A stretch of DNA of 64,000 nt. It comes from Nocardioidaceae bacterium. Lineage in GTDB: Bacteria > Actinomycetota > Actinomycetes > Propionibacteriales > Nocardioidaceae. The stretch covers positions 141,175 to 205,174 of the forward strand of contig JAUJOE010000004.1 in the NCBI GenBank assembly GCA_030447805.1, written 5' to 3'. Of this stretch, positions 22,399-35,578 are shown in pieces; the stretch's first letter is position 1, and each line of letters begins with the position of its first letter. A program made the position numbers and the translations under genes. The notes below the pieces were generated by a model. It was not told the DNA's origin. It saw only the letters and a program-made list of their open reading frames with translations, and did not search any database.

Positions 22399-22404
22399 CC
22401 GAGG

Positions 22405-23886
22405 TCAGCGGGGGGATACCCCAGGTCAGGTCGACCGCGCTTGTCGACGGGTCCGGCCACCGGCTGGTGACGACCTTCGTGCGGGTGTAGAAGTGCACAC
22501 CCTCCGCGCCGTACATGTGCGAGTCGCCGAACAGGCTGTCGTTCCAGCCGCCGAACGAGTAGTAGGCGACCGGGACCGGGATCGGCACGTTGATGCCGAC
22601 CATGCCGGCCTCGACCTCCTGCTCGAAGCGCCTGGCGGCGCCGCCGTCGCGGGTGAACAGCGCTGCCCCGTTTCCGTACGGGTTGGTGTTGATGATGCGC
22701 AGCGCCTCCGCTGCGGTGTCGACCCGCACGACCGCCAGCACCGGTCCGAAGATCTCGTCGCGGTAGACCTGCATGTCGGTGTTGACCGCGTCGACAAGAC
22801 TCACGCCGAGGAAGAACCCGTCACCGTCGAAGGCCTGGTCGCGTCCGTCGACGAGCACCTTCGCACCCTCGCCGGCGGCGATGTCGAGGTACGACGCCAC
22901 CCGGTCGCGGTGGTCGCCCGTGATCAGCGGCCCCATCTGCGACTCGGGCTCGGTGCCGGGGCCGATGCGCAGGTCACCGACCCGCTCGGTGATGGCCTCG
23001 ATGAGCGGGTCGGCCACGGCGCCGACGGTGACCACCACCGAGACGGCCATACAGCGCTCCCCCGCCGACCCGTACGCCGCCGACACCGCCGCGTCGGCGG
23101 CCATGTCGACATCGGCGTCGGGCAGCACGACCATGTGGTTCTTGGCGCCCCCGAGGGCCTGGACCCGCTTGCCCGCCCGGGTGCCGCGCTCGTACACGTG
23201 CCGGGCAACCGGCGTGGACCCGACGAAGCTCACCGCCTGCACGGCTTGGGAGTCGAGCAGCCGGTTGACGGCTGCGGCGTCGCCTTGGACGACGTTGAAG
23301 ACCCCGTCGGGCAGGCCGGCCCGCTGCAGCAGGTCCGCCAGCAGCAGTGACGGCGACGGGTCCTTCTCGCTCGGTTTCAGGATGAACGCGTTGCCGCACG
23401 CGATCGCGTTGGGGATCATCCACAGCGGCACCATGACGGGGAAGTTGAACGGCGTAATGCCCGCGACGACACCGAGCGGTTGCTTCAGCTCGTGTACGTC
23501 GACACCGGTGGCCGCTAGCGCTGAGTGCCCACCCTTGAGCAGCTGCGGAATCCCACAGGCGTACTCCACGCAGTCCAGGCCCCGGGCCACCTCTCCAGCA
23601 GCATCGGACAGCACCTTGCCGTGCTCGGCGGTGATCGCTGCGGCCAGCTCGTCGCGGTGCTCGACGATCAGCTCGCGGAACCGGAAGAGCACCGTCGAGC
23701 GCTTGGCCAGGCTCGCGTGCCGCCACTCCCCGAACGCCTGCTGGGCCACCTCGATGGCGGCGTCGACCTCCCCCGCCGATGCCAGAGCCACCTCGCCGGT
23801 CTGCTGGCCGGCCGCGGGGTCGTACACCGGCGCCGTGCGCGCGAACGTCCCAGCCCGCACCCCACCGATGACGTGCCCGATCCGCT

Positions 23887-23890
<4 letters not shown>
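22405..23890 (-). CDS. mmsA: methylmalonate-semialdehyde dehydrogenase (acylating)
   Basis: MmsA oxidises methylmalonate or malonate semialdehyde to propionyl- or acetyl-CoA in valine, myo-inositol and pyrimidine catabolism. The family features are present: GITPFNFPVMVPLWMIP, KPSEKDPS, FVGSTPVA, the catalytic Cys in SAGERCMA, and the late NPYGNGAALFTRDG. The GTG at 23890 has AGGAGGAC upstream and overlaps the ppdK stop. As given, the frame runs on past the normal end through the MazF gene; removing one base from the run of six G at 22410-22415 puts a TGA at 22405-22407 right after the expected C-terminus (TKVVTSRWPDP...). I take that as the real end. Confidence 0.88.
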
Positions 23891-26633
<2,743 letters not shown>

Positions 26634-26810
26634 GGTGCGATCCCCTCGTCCCGGGTGCCCCTCATCCCTGGAGGCTGCAGCTCATCTTGCCGTGAACGCC
26701 GCGCGAGCAACACCTTGGCCTCCTAGCAGCTGTCACTGCTGACTCCGGCGGCGCCGCCAGTACGATGAGGCCGACCGAGGCGCGCCGCACGCCTCGACGG
26801 GAGGACATCC

Positions 26811-27260
26811 GTGGCAGGGATCCGCAAGGTGGGAGTCACCGTGCTGGGGTGGGTCCTCGTCGTCGCCGGGATCGCCGCGCTCGCGCTGCCAGGCCCTGGG
26901 TTGCTGTTGCTGCTCGCGGGTCTGGTGGTGCTGTCGGGTGAGTACGAGTGGGCCGAGCGCCGTACCGACCCGGTCAGGGAGAAGGCCATCGCTGCCGCCC
27001 GGATGGGCGTCGCGACGTGGCCGCGGATCGTGCTCAGCGCCCTCAGCGCCTGCCTCGTCATCGCCACGGGCGTCTTCTGGTGGGTGAACCCCCGCATCCC
27101 GCAGATCGGGCCGGTCGGGCCGGAGCTGCCGTTCGGCGGCCGGGCGACCGGCTCGGGGATCGTCTTGTCGGGGTTGGTGGCGCTCGGCCTGCTGATCTAC
27201 AGCGCGGTGAAGTTCCGCCGCGAGGCCGCCGCGGAGCACGAGTCGGCGGCCGTCTCCTAG
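26811..27260 (+). CDS. PGPGW-type transmembrane protein (TIGR02611-like)
   Basis: A 149-residue membrane protein with the LPGPGLLLLLAGLVVLSGEYEWAER signature of the small PGPGW family in its first third, followed by further hydrophobic segments near 78-95 and 115-132. Function is unknown. The GTG at 26811 has GGGAGGA about 6 bases upstream. It is divergent from ppdK and 9 bases before lpdA. Confidence 0.85.
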   Translation: MAGIRKVGVTVLGWVLVVAGIAALALPGPGLLLLLAGLVVLSGEYEWAERRTDPVREKAIAAARMGVATWPRIVLSALSACLVIATGVFWWVNPRIPQIGPVGPELPFGGRATGSGIVLSGLVALGLLIYSAVKFRREAAAEHESAAVS

Positions 27261-27269
27261 GGTGGCGAC

Positions 27270-28664
27270 ATGAGTTCTCACTTCGACGTCGTGGTGCTGG
27301 GTGCCGGCCCGGGCGGTTACGTCGCGGCGATCCGCGCCGCTCAGCTGGGCCTGAAGACGGCCATCATCGAGGAGAAGTACTGGGGTGGTGTCTGCCTCAA
27401 CGTCGGCTGCATCCCCAGCAAGGCGCTGCTGCGCAACGCTGAGCTGGCGCACCTGTTCCGCGACGACGCCAAGACGTTCGGCATCTCCGGCGACGTGACC
27501 TTTGACTTCACGGCGGCGTACGACCGCAGCCGCAAGGTCGCCGACGGCCGGGTCAAAGGCGTGCACTACTTGATGAAGAAGAACGCCATCACCGAGTTCG
27601 AGGGGCGCGGCACCTTCGCCGACAGCTCAACCCTCCAGGTAGCGCTAGGCGCTGGCGGTGAGGAGACGGTCACCTTCGACAACGCCATCATCGCCACCGG
27701 AGCCACCACCCGGCTGCTGCCGGGTACGTCGCTCAGCGAGCGGGTCGTGACGTACGAAGAGCAGATCATGACCGCCGACCTGCCCGGCTCGATCATCATC
27801 GCCGGCGCGGGGGCCATCGGCGTGGAGTTCGCCTACGTACTCGCCAACTACGGCGTCGACGTCACGATCGTCGAGTACCTCGACCGGGTAGTGCCGCTGG
27901 AGGACGAGGAGGTCTCGACGGAGCTGGCCCGGCGGTACAAGAAGCTCGGGGTGAAGGTGCTCACGTCGACGCGGGTCGACGCCATCGACGACACCGGCGA
28001 CATCGTCAAGGTGACGGTCACCAAGGGCGACAGCCAACAGGTGCTTGCGGCAGACAAGGTGCTCCAGGCGATCGGCTTCGTCCCCCGCGTCGAGGGCTAC
28101 GGGCTGGAGGGCATCGGCGTCGAGCTCACCGACCGGGGGGCCATCGCTGTCGACGGTCGGATGCGCACCAACGTGCCCGGCATCTACGCGATAGGTGACG
28201 TGACAGCGAAGCTGATGCTCGCGCACAACGCGGAGTCGATGGGGATCGTGGCTGCGGAGACGATCGCGGATGCCGAGACGATGGAGATCGACTACGTCAT
28301 GGTGCCGCGGGCGACGTACTGCCAGCCGCAGATTGCGAGCTTCGGCTACACCGAGGCGCAGGCCCGCGAGCTCGGCCGGGAGATCAACGTCGCGAAGTTC
28401 CCCTTCACCGCGAACGGCAAGGCGCACGGCCTCGGCGACCCGAACGGGTTCGTCAAGCTCATCGCCGATGCTGAGTACGGCGAGCTGCTCGGCGGGCACC
28501 TGATCGGCCCCGACGTGGTGGAGCTCCTGCCGGAGCTCACCCTCGCTCAGCAGTGGGATCTCACGGCAACTGAGGTTGCCCGCAACATCCACGCGCACCC
28601 GACGCTGAGCGAGGCGGTCAAGGAAGCAGTGCACGGGCTCGCCGGCCACATGATCAACTTCTGA
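27270..28664 (+). CDS. lpdA: dihydrolipoyl dehydrogenase
   Basis: This FAD disulfide oxidoreductase (E3) reoxidises lipoamide in the pyruvate and 2-oxoglutarate dehydrogenase complexes, making NADH. The FAD loop GAGPGG is at residues 11-16, the redox disulfide CLNVGC at 42-47, the NAD loop [10 protein letters not shown] near 178, the second FAD motif IYAIGDV near 308, and the C-terminal catalytic HAHPTLSEA. At 464 residues it is complete. It has no E2 or E1 partner in the window. Confidence 0.95.
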   Translation: MSSHFDVVVLGAGPGGYVAAIRAAQLGLKTAIIEEKYWGGVCLNVGCIPSKALLRNAELAHLFRDDAKTFGISGDVTFDFTAAYDRSRKVADGRVKGVHYLMKKNAITEFEGRGTFADSSTLQVALGAGGEETVTFDNAIIATGATTRLLPGTSLSERVVTYEEQIMTADLPGSIIIAGAGAIGVEFAYVLANYGVDVTIVEYLDRVVPLEDEEVSTELARRYKKLGVKVLTSTRVDAIDDTGDIVKVTVTKGDSQQVLAADKVLQAIGFVPRVEGYGLEGIGVELTDRGAIAVDGRMRTNVPGIYAIGDVTAKLMLAHNAESMGIVAAETIADAETMEIDYVMVPRATYCQPQIASFGYTEAQARELGREINVAKFPFTANGKAHGLGDPNGFVKLIADAEYGELLGGHLIGPDVVELLPELTLAQQWDLTATEVARNIHAHPTLSEAVKEAVHGLAGHMINF

Positions 28665-28674
28665 GACGCTGCGC

Positions 28675-28690
28675 CAGGGCCTCAGCCCTG
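28675..28690. terminator. bidirectional terminator-like hairpin
   Basis: CAGGGC at 28675-28680 pairs with GCCCTG at 28685-28690 around a CTCA loop. It sits between the convergent ends of lpdA and the secreted protein gene, overlapping the latter's stop codon. No T-run follows. Confidence 0.5.
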
Positions 28691-29248
28691 ATAGGTGTGG
28701 TTGCTTGGAGTCACCTGGTAGCTGATGTGGACGTGATCGTTGTGGTTGGCGGTAGCACTACCCGCGTCCGCCATCAGTCGCCAGCCCTCGCTGGCCCGCT
28801 CGACCGACCAGATCTGCTGGTTCCAGATGATGTAGGTGATGTTCAGCTGCTCGTGGTGCTTCCTGGCGAACTCGGCGATGCGGTGCCCCTTGCCTTGGTG
28901 GGAGTACACCATGAAGTCAGCCGCGAGACCCGTGCCGTGGTCACTCGTGGCGGACGATCGGTAGCCGTAGACGGTGCGGACGGCGTACCTGTGCTTGACG
29001 AATCGGGAAGACCACGTGGCGTGCGTCTGCAGCCCCCAGGTCTCGGTGCCCGCACCATCTGCGTAGGTGAGGCCACCGATGGGGATGTAGACGGCACCAC
29101 TGTTGTCGACGGAGTGCGCGGCGGCAGGCCCGACTATGGCGCTGGTGGCGCCGGTGCCGGCGAGGGAGAGAGCAAGGAGAGCAGCGGCGACCCGGTGGGC
29201 GCCGCGATGGGAGCGGGGTCGACGGTGTCGACCAGGGGAAGCGGACAT
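28682..29248 (-). CDS. secreted ARB_07466/M15-like domain protein, c-di-AMP riboswitch-controlled
   Basis: A 188-residue exported protein beginning with a basic stretch and a signal peptide ending near GPAAA. The mature part contains SSATSDHGTGLAADFMVY and NHNDHVHISY, a pattern of paired His/Asp residues like those in VanY/M15-type peptidases and the ARB_07466 C-terminal domain of actinobacterial cell-wall proteins, so a peptidoglycan-linked role is likely. The ATG at 29248 has GGAAGG about 8 bases upstream. A cyclic-di-AMP riboswitch lies in the leader, which fits this class of wall-active proteins. Confidence 0.85.
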   Translation of the reverse strand: MSASPGRHRRPRSHRGAHRVAAALLALSLAGTGATSAIVGPAAAHSVDNSGAVYIPIGGLTYADGAGTETWGLQTHATWSSRFVKHRYAVRTVYGYRSSATSDHGTGLAADFMVYSHQGKGHRIAEFARKHHEQLNITYIIWNQQIWSVERASEGWRLMADAGSATANHNDHVHISYQVTPSNHTYQG

Positions 29249-29254
29249 GGGAAA

Positions 29255-29440
29255 AACCCTTCCTACGCCTGCGGGGTTAACTGTCGGGTTCGGGCTTGGA
29301 AGGTGCCCGGCCGCGTCACGCTGGTGCGGCTTCACCCCGAGGCCGGAGCGGCTGCTCCGACCGGAAGACCTGGGTCCCCCGCTCCTGCCCGATGTGGTGG
29401 GAGGGCACCCGTGGTGTGGTCGGGGGCAGGATTCGGCATT
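29255..29440 (-). promoter_or_regulatory. cyclic-di-AMP (ydaO/yuaA-type) riboswitch
   Basis: Read on the minus strand, the leader of the secreted protein gene holds the conserved ydaO blocks in order: GGGCAGGAGCGGGGGACCCA, then GGGGTGAAGCCGC, then CCCGAACCCGACAG, then TAACCCCGCAGGCGTAGG. The 5' segment AATCCTGCCCC can pair with GGGCAGGA. In Actinobacteria these riboswitches precede wall-remodelling genes and usually turn expression down when c-di-AMP is high. A TTGACA at 29460-29465 (minus strand) could be the promoter's -35 box. Confidence 0.88.
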
Positions 29441-29520
29441 CCGACCGGGTGCGAGCGCTTGTCAACGGCTGAACGGTACAAACGACTCCTCACGACGCTA
29501 ACAAGTCGCGCAGTTATGCG

Positions 29521-30782
29521 CTACTCCACCTTCAGCTCTGGGGTCGCACAGTGCCAGTTCGCACCTGACGTTGTACCTGCCAAAGTACTGACCGAAGTCG
29601 GCGAATGGCTGGTTCGTTGATGGTCAGGACTTTGGCACGGCTGTGGATGGCCGGTTGCTCCGACGCTGGCCGCACCGGTTCGAGCCGGCGAGGCGGCCGA
29701 TGCCCAGATGGTCGGCTCCCGCCAACCGTGCTCGTCGTAGGCCCCGCAAACCGACTCCTTCACCGCGCCCGCGGCGGCGCTTGGGCACAGCGCGATCGCA
29801 CAGCCACCGAACCCACCCCCAGTCATCCGGGCGCCCAGCGCCCCCGCGAGCAACGCTGACGACACCGCCACGTCGAGCTCCTCGCACGACACCTCGAAGT
29901 CGTCGCGCAACGACTGGTGTGAGGCGGTCAACAGGCCGCCGATCTCCGCAGCCTGACCGGCGTCGAGCCGGTGGACCACGTCACCCACCCGGTGGATCTC
30001 CGTGACGACGTGGCGCGCACGCCGTAGCAGGACCGGGTCGGAAAGCGACGTGACCTGATCGAGGGTGGCATCCCGGAGCGAGTCGAGGCCGAGCGTGGAG
30101 GCCGCCTCCTCGCAGGACGTGCGCCGGTCGCCGTACTCGCTGCCCGCGAGCTCGTGCTCGGCATGGGTGTCGACGACGAGGAGGGTGAGGTCCTCGCGGT
30201 CGGGGTCGAAGGGCACCGCGCGCGTGTGCATCGTCCGGCAGTCGAGGAACAGGGCATGCCCCTCCTCGCACAGCATCGAGGCGAGCTGGTCCATCGACCC
30301 GGTTGGCACCCCCACGAAGTCGTTCTCGGCTCGACGGGCCAGTGCGGCGATGGTGACCCGGTCAAGCCCCAGCCCCAGCTCAGCGTTGATCGCGCAGGCG
30401 ACGGAGCACTCCAGCGCGGCCGACGATGACAGCCCCGCGCCCACTGGCACGTCGCTGCGGATCGCCACCTCGAGCCCGCTGATGCCGCCAGCCGCGTCGG
30501 CCGCCCCTCGGCCGACTGGTCGATCGTCTCGCGGACCGCCCAGACCACGCCTGCGACGTACGCCGCCCAGCCGGTGACGTCACCGGGCTGTACGTCGACC
30601 GAGAACGTCGCCGGTTCGTCCGCCGTGTCGGAGGTAACCGTGACGACGCCGCTGTCGTTTGCGGTCACGGACGCCGTGGTCGTCATGGGCAGAGCGAACG
30701 GCAGCACGAGGCCCTCGTTGTAGTCGACGTGCTCGCCGATGAGGTTGATGCGGCCGGGCGCGGCCCACGTCGCAGTCATCAT
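29521..30782 (-). CDS. galK: galactokinase (one frameshift)
   Basis: GalK phosphorylates galactose in the Leloir pathway. The galactose signature GRINLIGEHVDYNEG lies at the N-terminus, the ATP loop PVGAGLSSSAALE in the middle and the third GHMP motif RMTGGGFGGCAIAL near the C-terminus. The frame breaks at CCCC 30504-30507; one more base gives AEGAADAAGGISGLEVAIRSD and joins both halves to about 420 residues. The last 40 or so residues after WASAASPARTGAAS look unlike the family, so the true stop may be earlier. It is divergent from the arabinofuranosidase operon. Confidence 0.87.
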
Positions 30783-30804
30783 CTCTGCCCCTTGCCCGCA
30801 GGCG

Positions 30805-30817
30805 GTTTACGTCAAAC
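30805..30817. promoter_or_regulatory. possible operator in the galK/abfA divergent region
   Basis: GTTTACGTCAAAC has matching 4-base arms (GTTT/AAAC) around five bases, in the 118-base gap between two divergent sugar genes. LacI- or DeoR-type regulators bind sites of about this size. No regulator gene is present nearby, so this is only suggestive. Confidence 0.25.
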
Positions 30818-30900
30818 GCACCGCTTTTAGTCAACGAAGTGGTTACGACTCGGTGTCGCGATCTTTACAAGCCCGCACCGAACGGATAGAACGGCAGGTG

Positions 30901-32454
30901 ATGAAGTCGGTGACGCTGACACTCGATCCGGCCTTTCGGGTGGGACGCGTTGATCCCCGCCTGTTTGGTTCCTTCGTAGAGCACATGGGGCGGTGTGTCT
31001 ATACGGGCATCTTTGAGCCCGGCCATCCCACCGCCGACTCCAACGACTTCCGTCAAGACGTCATCGACCTCACCCGCGAGCTCGGCTGCACAATCGTGCG
31101 CTACCCCGGCGGTAACTTCGTGTCGGGCTACCGGTGGGAGGACGGGATCGGCCCCGTCGACCAGCGACCGCGGCGTCTCGACCTCGCCTGGAACACCATC
31201 GAGACCAACGAGGTCGGGGTTGACGAGTTCACCACCTGGTGCAAAGCCGCGGGCGTCGAGCCGATGATGGCGGTGAACCTCGGCACTCGGGGCGTCCAGG
31301 AGGCGATCGACCTGCTCGAGTACTGCAATCACCCCGAGGGTACGGCGCTGTCGGACCTGCGGCGGTCCAACGGCAAAAAGGAACCGCACGGCGTCAAGGT
31401 CTGGTGCCTCGGCAACGAGCTCGACGGGCCGTGGCAGGTTGGCCACAAGAAGGCAGCAGAGTACGGCCGGCTAGCCGCCGAGACGGCGCGGGCCATGCGG
31501 ATGGTCGACCCCACGATCGAGCTAGTGGCCTGCGGTAGCTCCAACACCTACATGCCGACGTTCGCGGCGTGGGAAGCCACGGTGCTCGAGCAGTGCTACG
31601 AGCTGGTGGACTACATCTCGCTGCACAACTACTACGAACCCGTCGACGGTGACGTCGACAGCTTTCTCGCCTCCGCCGTCGACCTCGAGCGAGCCATCGA
31701 GGCACTGGTGGCCACCGCCGACCACGTCGGGGCTCGGCTGCGCTCACCCAAGAAGCTCCGGCTCTCCGTCGATGAGTGGAACGTCTGGTACCAGCAGAAC
31801 TTCGCCGGCCAAGACAACGTCGACTGGGCCGAGTCGCGGTCGCTGATCGAGGACAGGTACGACGTCACCGACGCCGTCGTGGTCGGGTCGCTGCTCATCA
31901 CGCTGCTGCGCCACGCCGACCGGGTCGGCATCGCGTGCCAAGCGCAGCTGGTGAACGTGATCGCACCCATCCTGACCGAACCCGGAGGACCCGCCTGGCG
32001 GCAGACGATCTTCCACCCGTTCGCCCAGATGGCGCGGCACGCCCGCGGGGAAGTGCTGCGCGTCGACATGCACTCCCCGACGCACCACACGGCGCTGTAC
32101 GGCGATGTCGCGCTCGTCGAGGCGACGGCGACGTACGACGACCAGTCCGGCGAGCTGGCCATCTTCGCGGTCAACCGCGACCGGGCCGAGCCAGTCGAGA
32201 TCGACCTCGACGTGCGCGGATTCGTCGAAGGGTGGAGACTCGAAGCTACGACCCTTCACCATGACGATCCCGCGACCCGTAACGTGGTCGAAGACCCCGA
32301 CCGGGTCGTCCCTCGTCGGTTGGAGCAGACCAACCTCACCGAGGGGCACCTCGCCGGTGTCCTTCCACCGCTGTCGTGGAACGTGCTTCGTCTCGTCCCC
32401 ACCGCAACTGAACCTTCCGCCTCCTCAACCGATCACAAGGAGCAGCAAGCATGA
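30901..32454 (+). CDS. abfA: alpha-L-arabinofuranosidase, GH51
   Basis: This GH51 enzyme removes terminal arabinofuranosyl groups from arabinan, arabinoxylan or arabinogalactan fragments. The 517-residue protein opens LDPAFRVGRVDPRLFGSFVEHMGRCVYTG, and the acid/base Glu lies in GNELDGPWQ and the nucleophile Glu in VDEWNVWY. There is no signal peptide, so it acts inside the cell on imported oligosaccharides. The ATG at 30901 follows GGCAGGTG. Its stop overlaps the binding-protein start (ATGA), opening a tightly packed import operon. Confidence 0.95.
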   Translation: MKSVTLTLDPAFRVGRVDPRLFGSFVEHMGRCVYTGIFEPGHPTADSNDFRQDVIDLTRELGCTIVRYPGGNFVSGYRWEDGIGPVDQRPRRLDLAWNTIETNEVGVDEFTTWCKAAGVEPMMAVNLGTRGVQEAIDLLEYCNHPEGTALSDLRRSNGKKEPHGVKVWCLGNELDGPWQVGHKKAAEYGRLAAETARAMRMVDPTIELVACGSSNTYMPTFAAWEATVLEQCYELVDYISLHNYYEPVDGDVDSFLASAVDLERAIEALVATADHVGARLRSPKKLRLSVDEWNVWYQQNFAGQDNVDWAESRSLIEDRYDVTDAVVVGSLLITLLRHADRVGIACQAQLVNVIAPILTEPGGPAWRQTIFHPFAQMARHARGEVLRVDMHSPTHHTALYGDVALVEATATYDDQSGELAIFAVNRDRAEPVEIDLDVRGFVEGWRLEATTLHHDDPATRNVVEDPDRVVPRRLEQTNLTEGHLAGVLPPLSWNVLRLVPTATEPSASSTDHKEQQA

Positions 32455-33803
32455 ACCGCACACCCAGCTCAACCGAGCAGTCCCCCATCCCGTCGGTCTT
32501 CACCCGCCGTCGCTTCCTCAGCCTGAGCGCGCTCACCACGGCCGCGCTCGTCACCGGCTGTGGCGGTGGTACGAGCATCGACGGCAGCGAAGAAGGCGTT
32601 GGGGGTTTCGAGGGCACCTACGACGGCCCGGCGCTGACCCTGGACTACTGGAACGGCTTCACCGGCGGCGACGGCCCGGCCATGGACGCCCTGGTGAAAA
32701 GGTTCAACGCCGACCAGAAGAACATCACGGTCAAGCAGAACACGATCGAGTGGGGCGACTTCTACACTCGTCTCCCGGCTGCTGCCGGCGCGGGCCAGGG
32801 TCCAGACGTCGGTGCGATGCACCTTGATCAGATCGCCACCCAAGCAGCCACGAAGATCATCGTGCCCGTCGACGACGTTGCCTCCGAGCTCGGGCTGACC
32901 GAGGACGACTTCGCCGCGTCGGTGTGGCAGCCGGGTATCTACCAGGACAAGCGCTACGGCATCCCGCTCGACGTGCACTGCCTGGCCATGTACTACAACA
33001 AGGACCACTTCGAGAAGGCCGGCATCGACTCCCCGCCCACCGACGCGGCGAGCCTCGAGGAAGCGTGTCAGAAGCTCCAGCAGGCGGGCGGCGTCGAGTA
33101 CCCGTTCTGGATGCCGAACCAGTGGCCGGCACACCTGATGTTCCTCAGCTTGCTGTGGCAGTTCGGTGGCGAGCCGTACGGAGGAGATGGCACCGAGGCA
33201 ACCTTCGCCTCCGAAGAGGGAGTCGAGGCACTCACCTGGATGAAGGAGCAGGTCGACAAGGGCTACAGCCCCGCCAACGTCGACATCGACGCCCAGTACA
33301 CCGCCTTCAAGAACCAGGAGAACTCGATCACCTGGGACGGCATCTGGCAGATCAACGACCTGGAAGAGTCCGGAAATGAACTGGGGATCGCGGCGCTGCC
33401 GACGATCGGTGAGCAACTGGCGTCGTGGGCCAACTCGCACAACTTCTTCTTGACCGCCCAGGCGGCGCAGGACACCGACAGCGCCAACGCCTCCAAGGTC
33501 TTCATCGGATGGATGAGCCAACAGTCGGCCGCGTGGTCCGACGCCGGCATGATCCCGGCGCTGAACGCGGCCCGCGACAGTGACGAGTACAAGAACTCGC
33601 CGCAGGCGGCGCTCGGGGAGCAGGTCGACAACCTGCACTTCCTGCCGGCCGTCCCAGGGTTGGGCACGGTGCAGGCCGAGACGCTCGAGTTGGCGGTCAA
33701 CGCGGCGATCCTCGGTCAGAAGCCGGTGGAGGACGCCCTGAGCGAGGCACAGAGCAACGCCACCGAGCTCATGCAGAAGAACCGAGAGAAGTTCGAGGCT
33801 GAT
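32451..33803 (+). CDS. ABC sugar-binding lipoprotein
   Basis: An extracellular solute-binding protein of the family 1 sugar type, about 450 residues. It begins with a twin-arginine signal (TRRRFLSLSALTTAALVTGC) with a lipid-attachable Cys. The mature part has LTLDYWNGFTGGDGPAMDALVKRFN and later WDGIWQIND, typical of oligosaccharide binders. In the given sequence the frame lacks a stop and runs into the permease. One more G in GAGGC at 33797-33798 would end it with a TGA overlapping the permease ATG (TGATG), which I take as the true arrangement. Confidence 0.9.
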
Positions 33804-34769
33804 GGCGGTGGCAACCGCCACGCAGGTCAGGCCGACCGAAGAAGCGACGCGGGAACCCACCGCCGGGGCCAACCCGATGCGGGATCACCCGCTCACCGCC
33901 TGGCTTTTCCTCGCCCCCTACATGCTGCTCTTCGGCGGTTTCGTGTTGCTGCCGATCGGCTTGGGGCTGTGGATGAGTCTGCACAGCTGGGATCCGAGGC
34001 TGCCCGCCAAGCCCTTCGTCGGGCTGGAGAACTACGCCGACCTGATCGACCCGGCTCGGTGTCCTTCGACCCGTTCTGGAACTCCATGCAGGCCACCGGC
34101 ATCTTCACGCTGTTCAGCGTGCCGCTGCTCATCGTGGTGCCGCTCGCTGTCGCTGTCGTCATGAACGAGCGCTTCCCCGGGCGAAACCTGTTCCGTGCCG
34201 TCTACTTCGCGCCGTACGTTTTGGGCGTCGCGGTGGTAGGTGTCGTCTGGCGGTTCCTGCTCGACGCCAACATCGGACTGGTGAACCACTACCTCGGCAT
34301 CATCGGGCTATCCGGGAACATCCCCTGGTTGAGCTCGCTGCCCGAGGCGTGGGTGGCTCTTGTCGGTGTGACGGTGTGGTGGACGCTGGGCTTCAACGCG
34401 GTCATCTTCCTCGCCGGCCTGCAAGACATCCCCCGCGAGCAGTACGAGGCGGCCGAACTCGACGGGGCCAGCGCCTGGCAGAGCTTCCGAAACGTGACGT
34501 TGCCGAACCTGCGGCCGGTGACCGCCTTCGTCTTGATGATCACGATCATCGCGTCGGCCAACATGTTCGGGCAGTCCTTCATCATGACCAACGGTGCGCC
34601 CGGGACGGAGACCCGCACGGCCATCTTCGAGATCGCCAACACCGGCCTGCGTGAGTTCTCGATGGGTGAGGCGGCGGCGGCGAGCTGGATCCTGACGGTA
34701 CTGCTCATCATCGCCTCGCTCGGGGTCTTCTGGTTCTTCCGCGAGAAGGAGGAGGGTGGCCGATCATGA
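33802..34769 (+). CDS. ABC sugar permease, first subunit (one frameshift)
   Basis: A MalF/UgpA-type inner-membrane subunit. It starts MAVATATQVRPTEE at 33802 and has six membrane segments. The EAA loop that contacts the ATPase reads EAAELDGASAWQSFRNVTLPNLRPV. The frame shifts at CCGGCTC near 34053; one more G gives DLIDPGSVSFDPFWNSM and joins both parts into about 322 residues. Its last codons overlap the second permease (ATGA). Confidence 0.9.
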
Positions 34770-35578
34770 AGGCGCTGCGCTACAGCGTGCTCGGCTTGCT
34801 GACAGTGCTCTTCGTCAGCCCGCTGGTGTTCATGCTGGTGACGTCGTTCAAGACGCGGGCGGAGGCGGTGCAGACGCCGCCGTCGTGGATACCGGACGCG
34901 CCGACGCTCCAGGCGTACCGGCTGATCCTCGACGCTGCCGAGACGCCGGTCTTCCGGTGGTTCGGCAACTCGATGATCGCCGCCACCCTGAACTCCATCC
35001 TGGTGGTGGCGACCTCCGCTCTCGCCGCCTACGCCCTGGCCCGGCTTGAGTTCCGCGGGCGCAAGATCGTCATGGCGCTGATCATTGCCACCTTGTTCGT
35101 GCCACCGGTGATCTTGGTGATCCCCAACTACGAGGTCGTCAACCAGCTGCAGTGGCTCGACAGCCTGATTGCCATCATCGTCCCGACAGCCGCCAACGCG
35201 TTCGGCGTCTTCTTCCTCCGGCAGTTCTTCCTGCAGCTTCCGCGCGAGCTGGAGGAGTCGGCGTTCCTCGACGGCGCCAACCGGTTGCAGGTGTTCTTCA
35301 AGGTCATCCTGCCGTTGTCGAGGCCGGCGCTGGCAACACTTGCCCTGCTGGCGTTCCTGACGAACTGGAACGACTTCCTCTGGCCGGTGTACGTGCTGTT
35401 CAGCCCGGAGAACCAGACGCTCCAGGCTGGTCTCTCGACGCTGCAGTCGGCGAACAGCGTGCGCTATGACCTGCTGATGGCCGGCGCTGTGATCGCCAGC
35501 GCGCCAGTCCTGCTGTTGTTCGTGTTCGCGCAACGCTTCGTGATCGAGGGAGTCTCCCGCTCCGGTCTGAAGGGGTGA
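34766..35578 (+). CDS. ABC sugar permease, second subunit
   Basis: A MalG/UgpE-type subunit of 270 residues with six membrane segments and the EAA loop ESAFLDGANRLQVFFKVILPLSRPAL. It pairs with the preceding permease. No ATPase gene is in the operon, so the importer probably uses a shared MsmK/UgpC-type ATPase encoded elsewhere. Its TGA overlaps a GTG that starts the glycosidase gene. Confidence 0.93.
   Translation: MKALRYSVLGLLTVLFVSPLVFMLVTSFKTRAEAVQTPPSWIPDAPTLQAYRLILDAAETPVFRWFGNSMIAATLNSILVVATSALAAYALARLEFRGRKIVMALIIATLFVPPVILVIPNYEVVNQLQWLDSLIAIIVPTAANAFGVFFLRQFFLQLPRELEESAFLDGANRLQVFFKVILPLSRPALATLALLAFLTNWNDFLWPVYVLFSPENQTLQAGLSTLQSANSVRYDLLMAGAVIASAPVLLLFVFAQRFVIEGVSRSGLKG

Noticed and set aside
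22145-23350. Long plus-strand open frame of about 400 codons across mmsA
   Set aside because: It is the antisense of a clear aldehyde dehydrogenase, rich in Arg, Val, Gly and His as usual for high-GC shadow frames. Only its first part, which is the MazF toxin frame, is real.
32451-34769. A single open frame joining the sugar-binding protein to the first permease
   Set aside because: The middle part (33804-34053) encodes nonsense in that frame while the permease N-terminus is perfect in another. Two missing G bases explain it better than a fusion.
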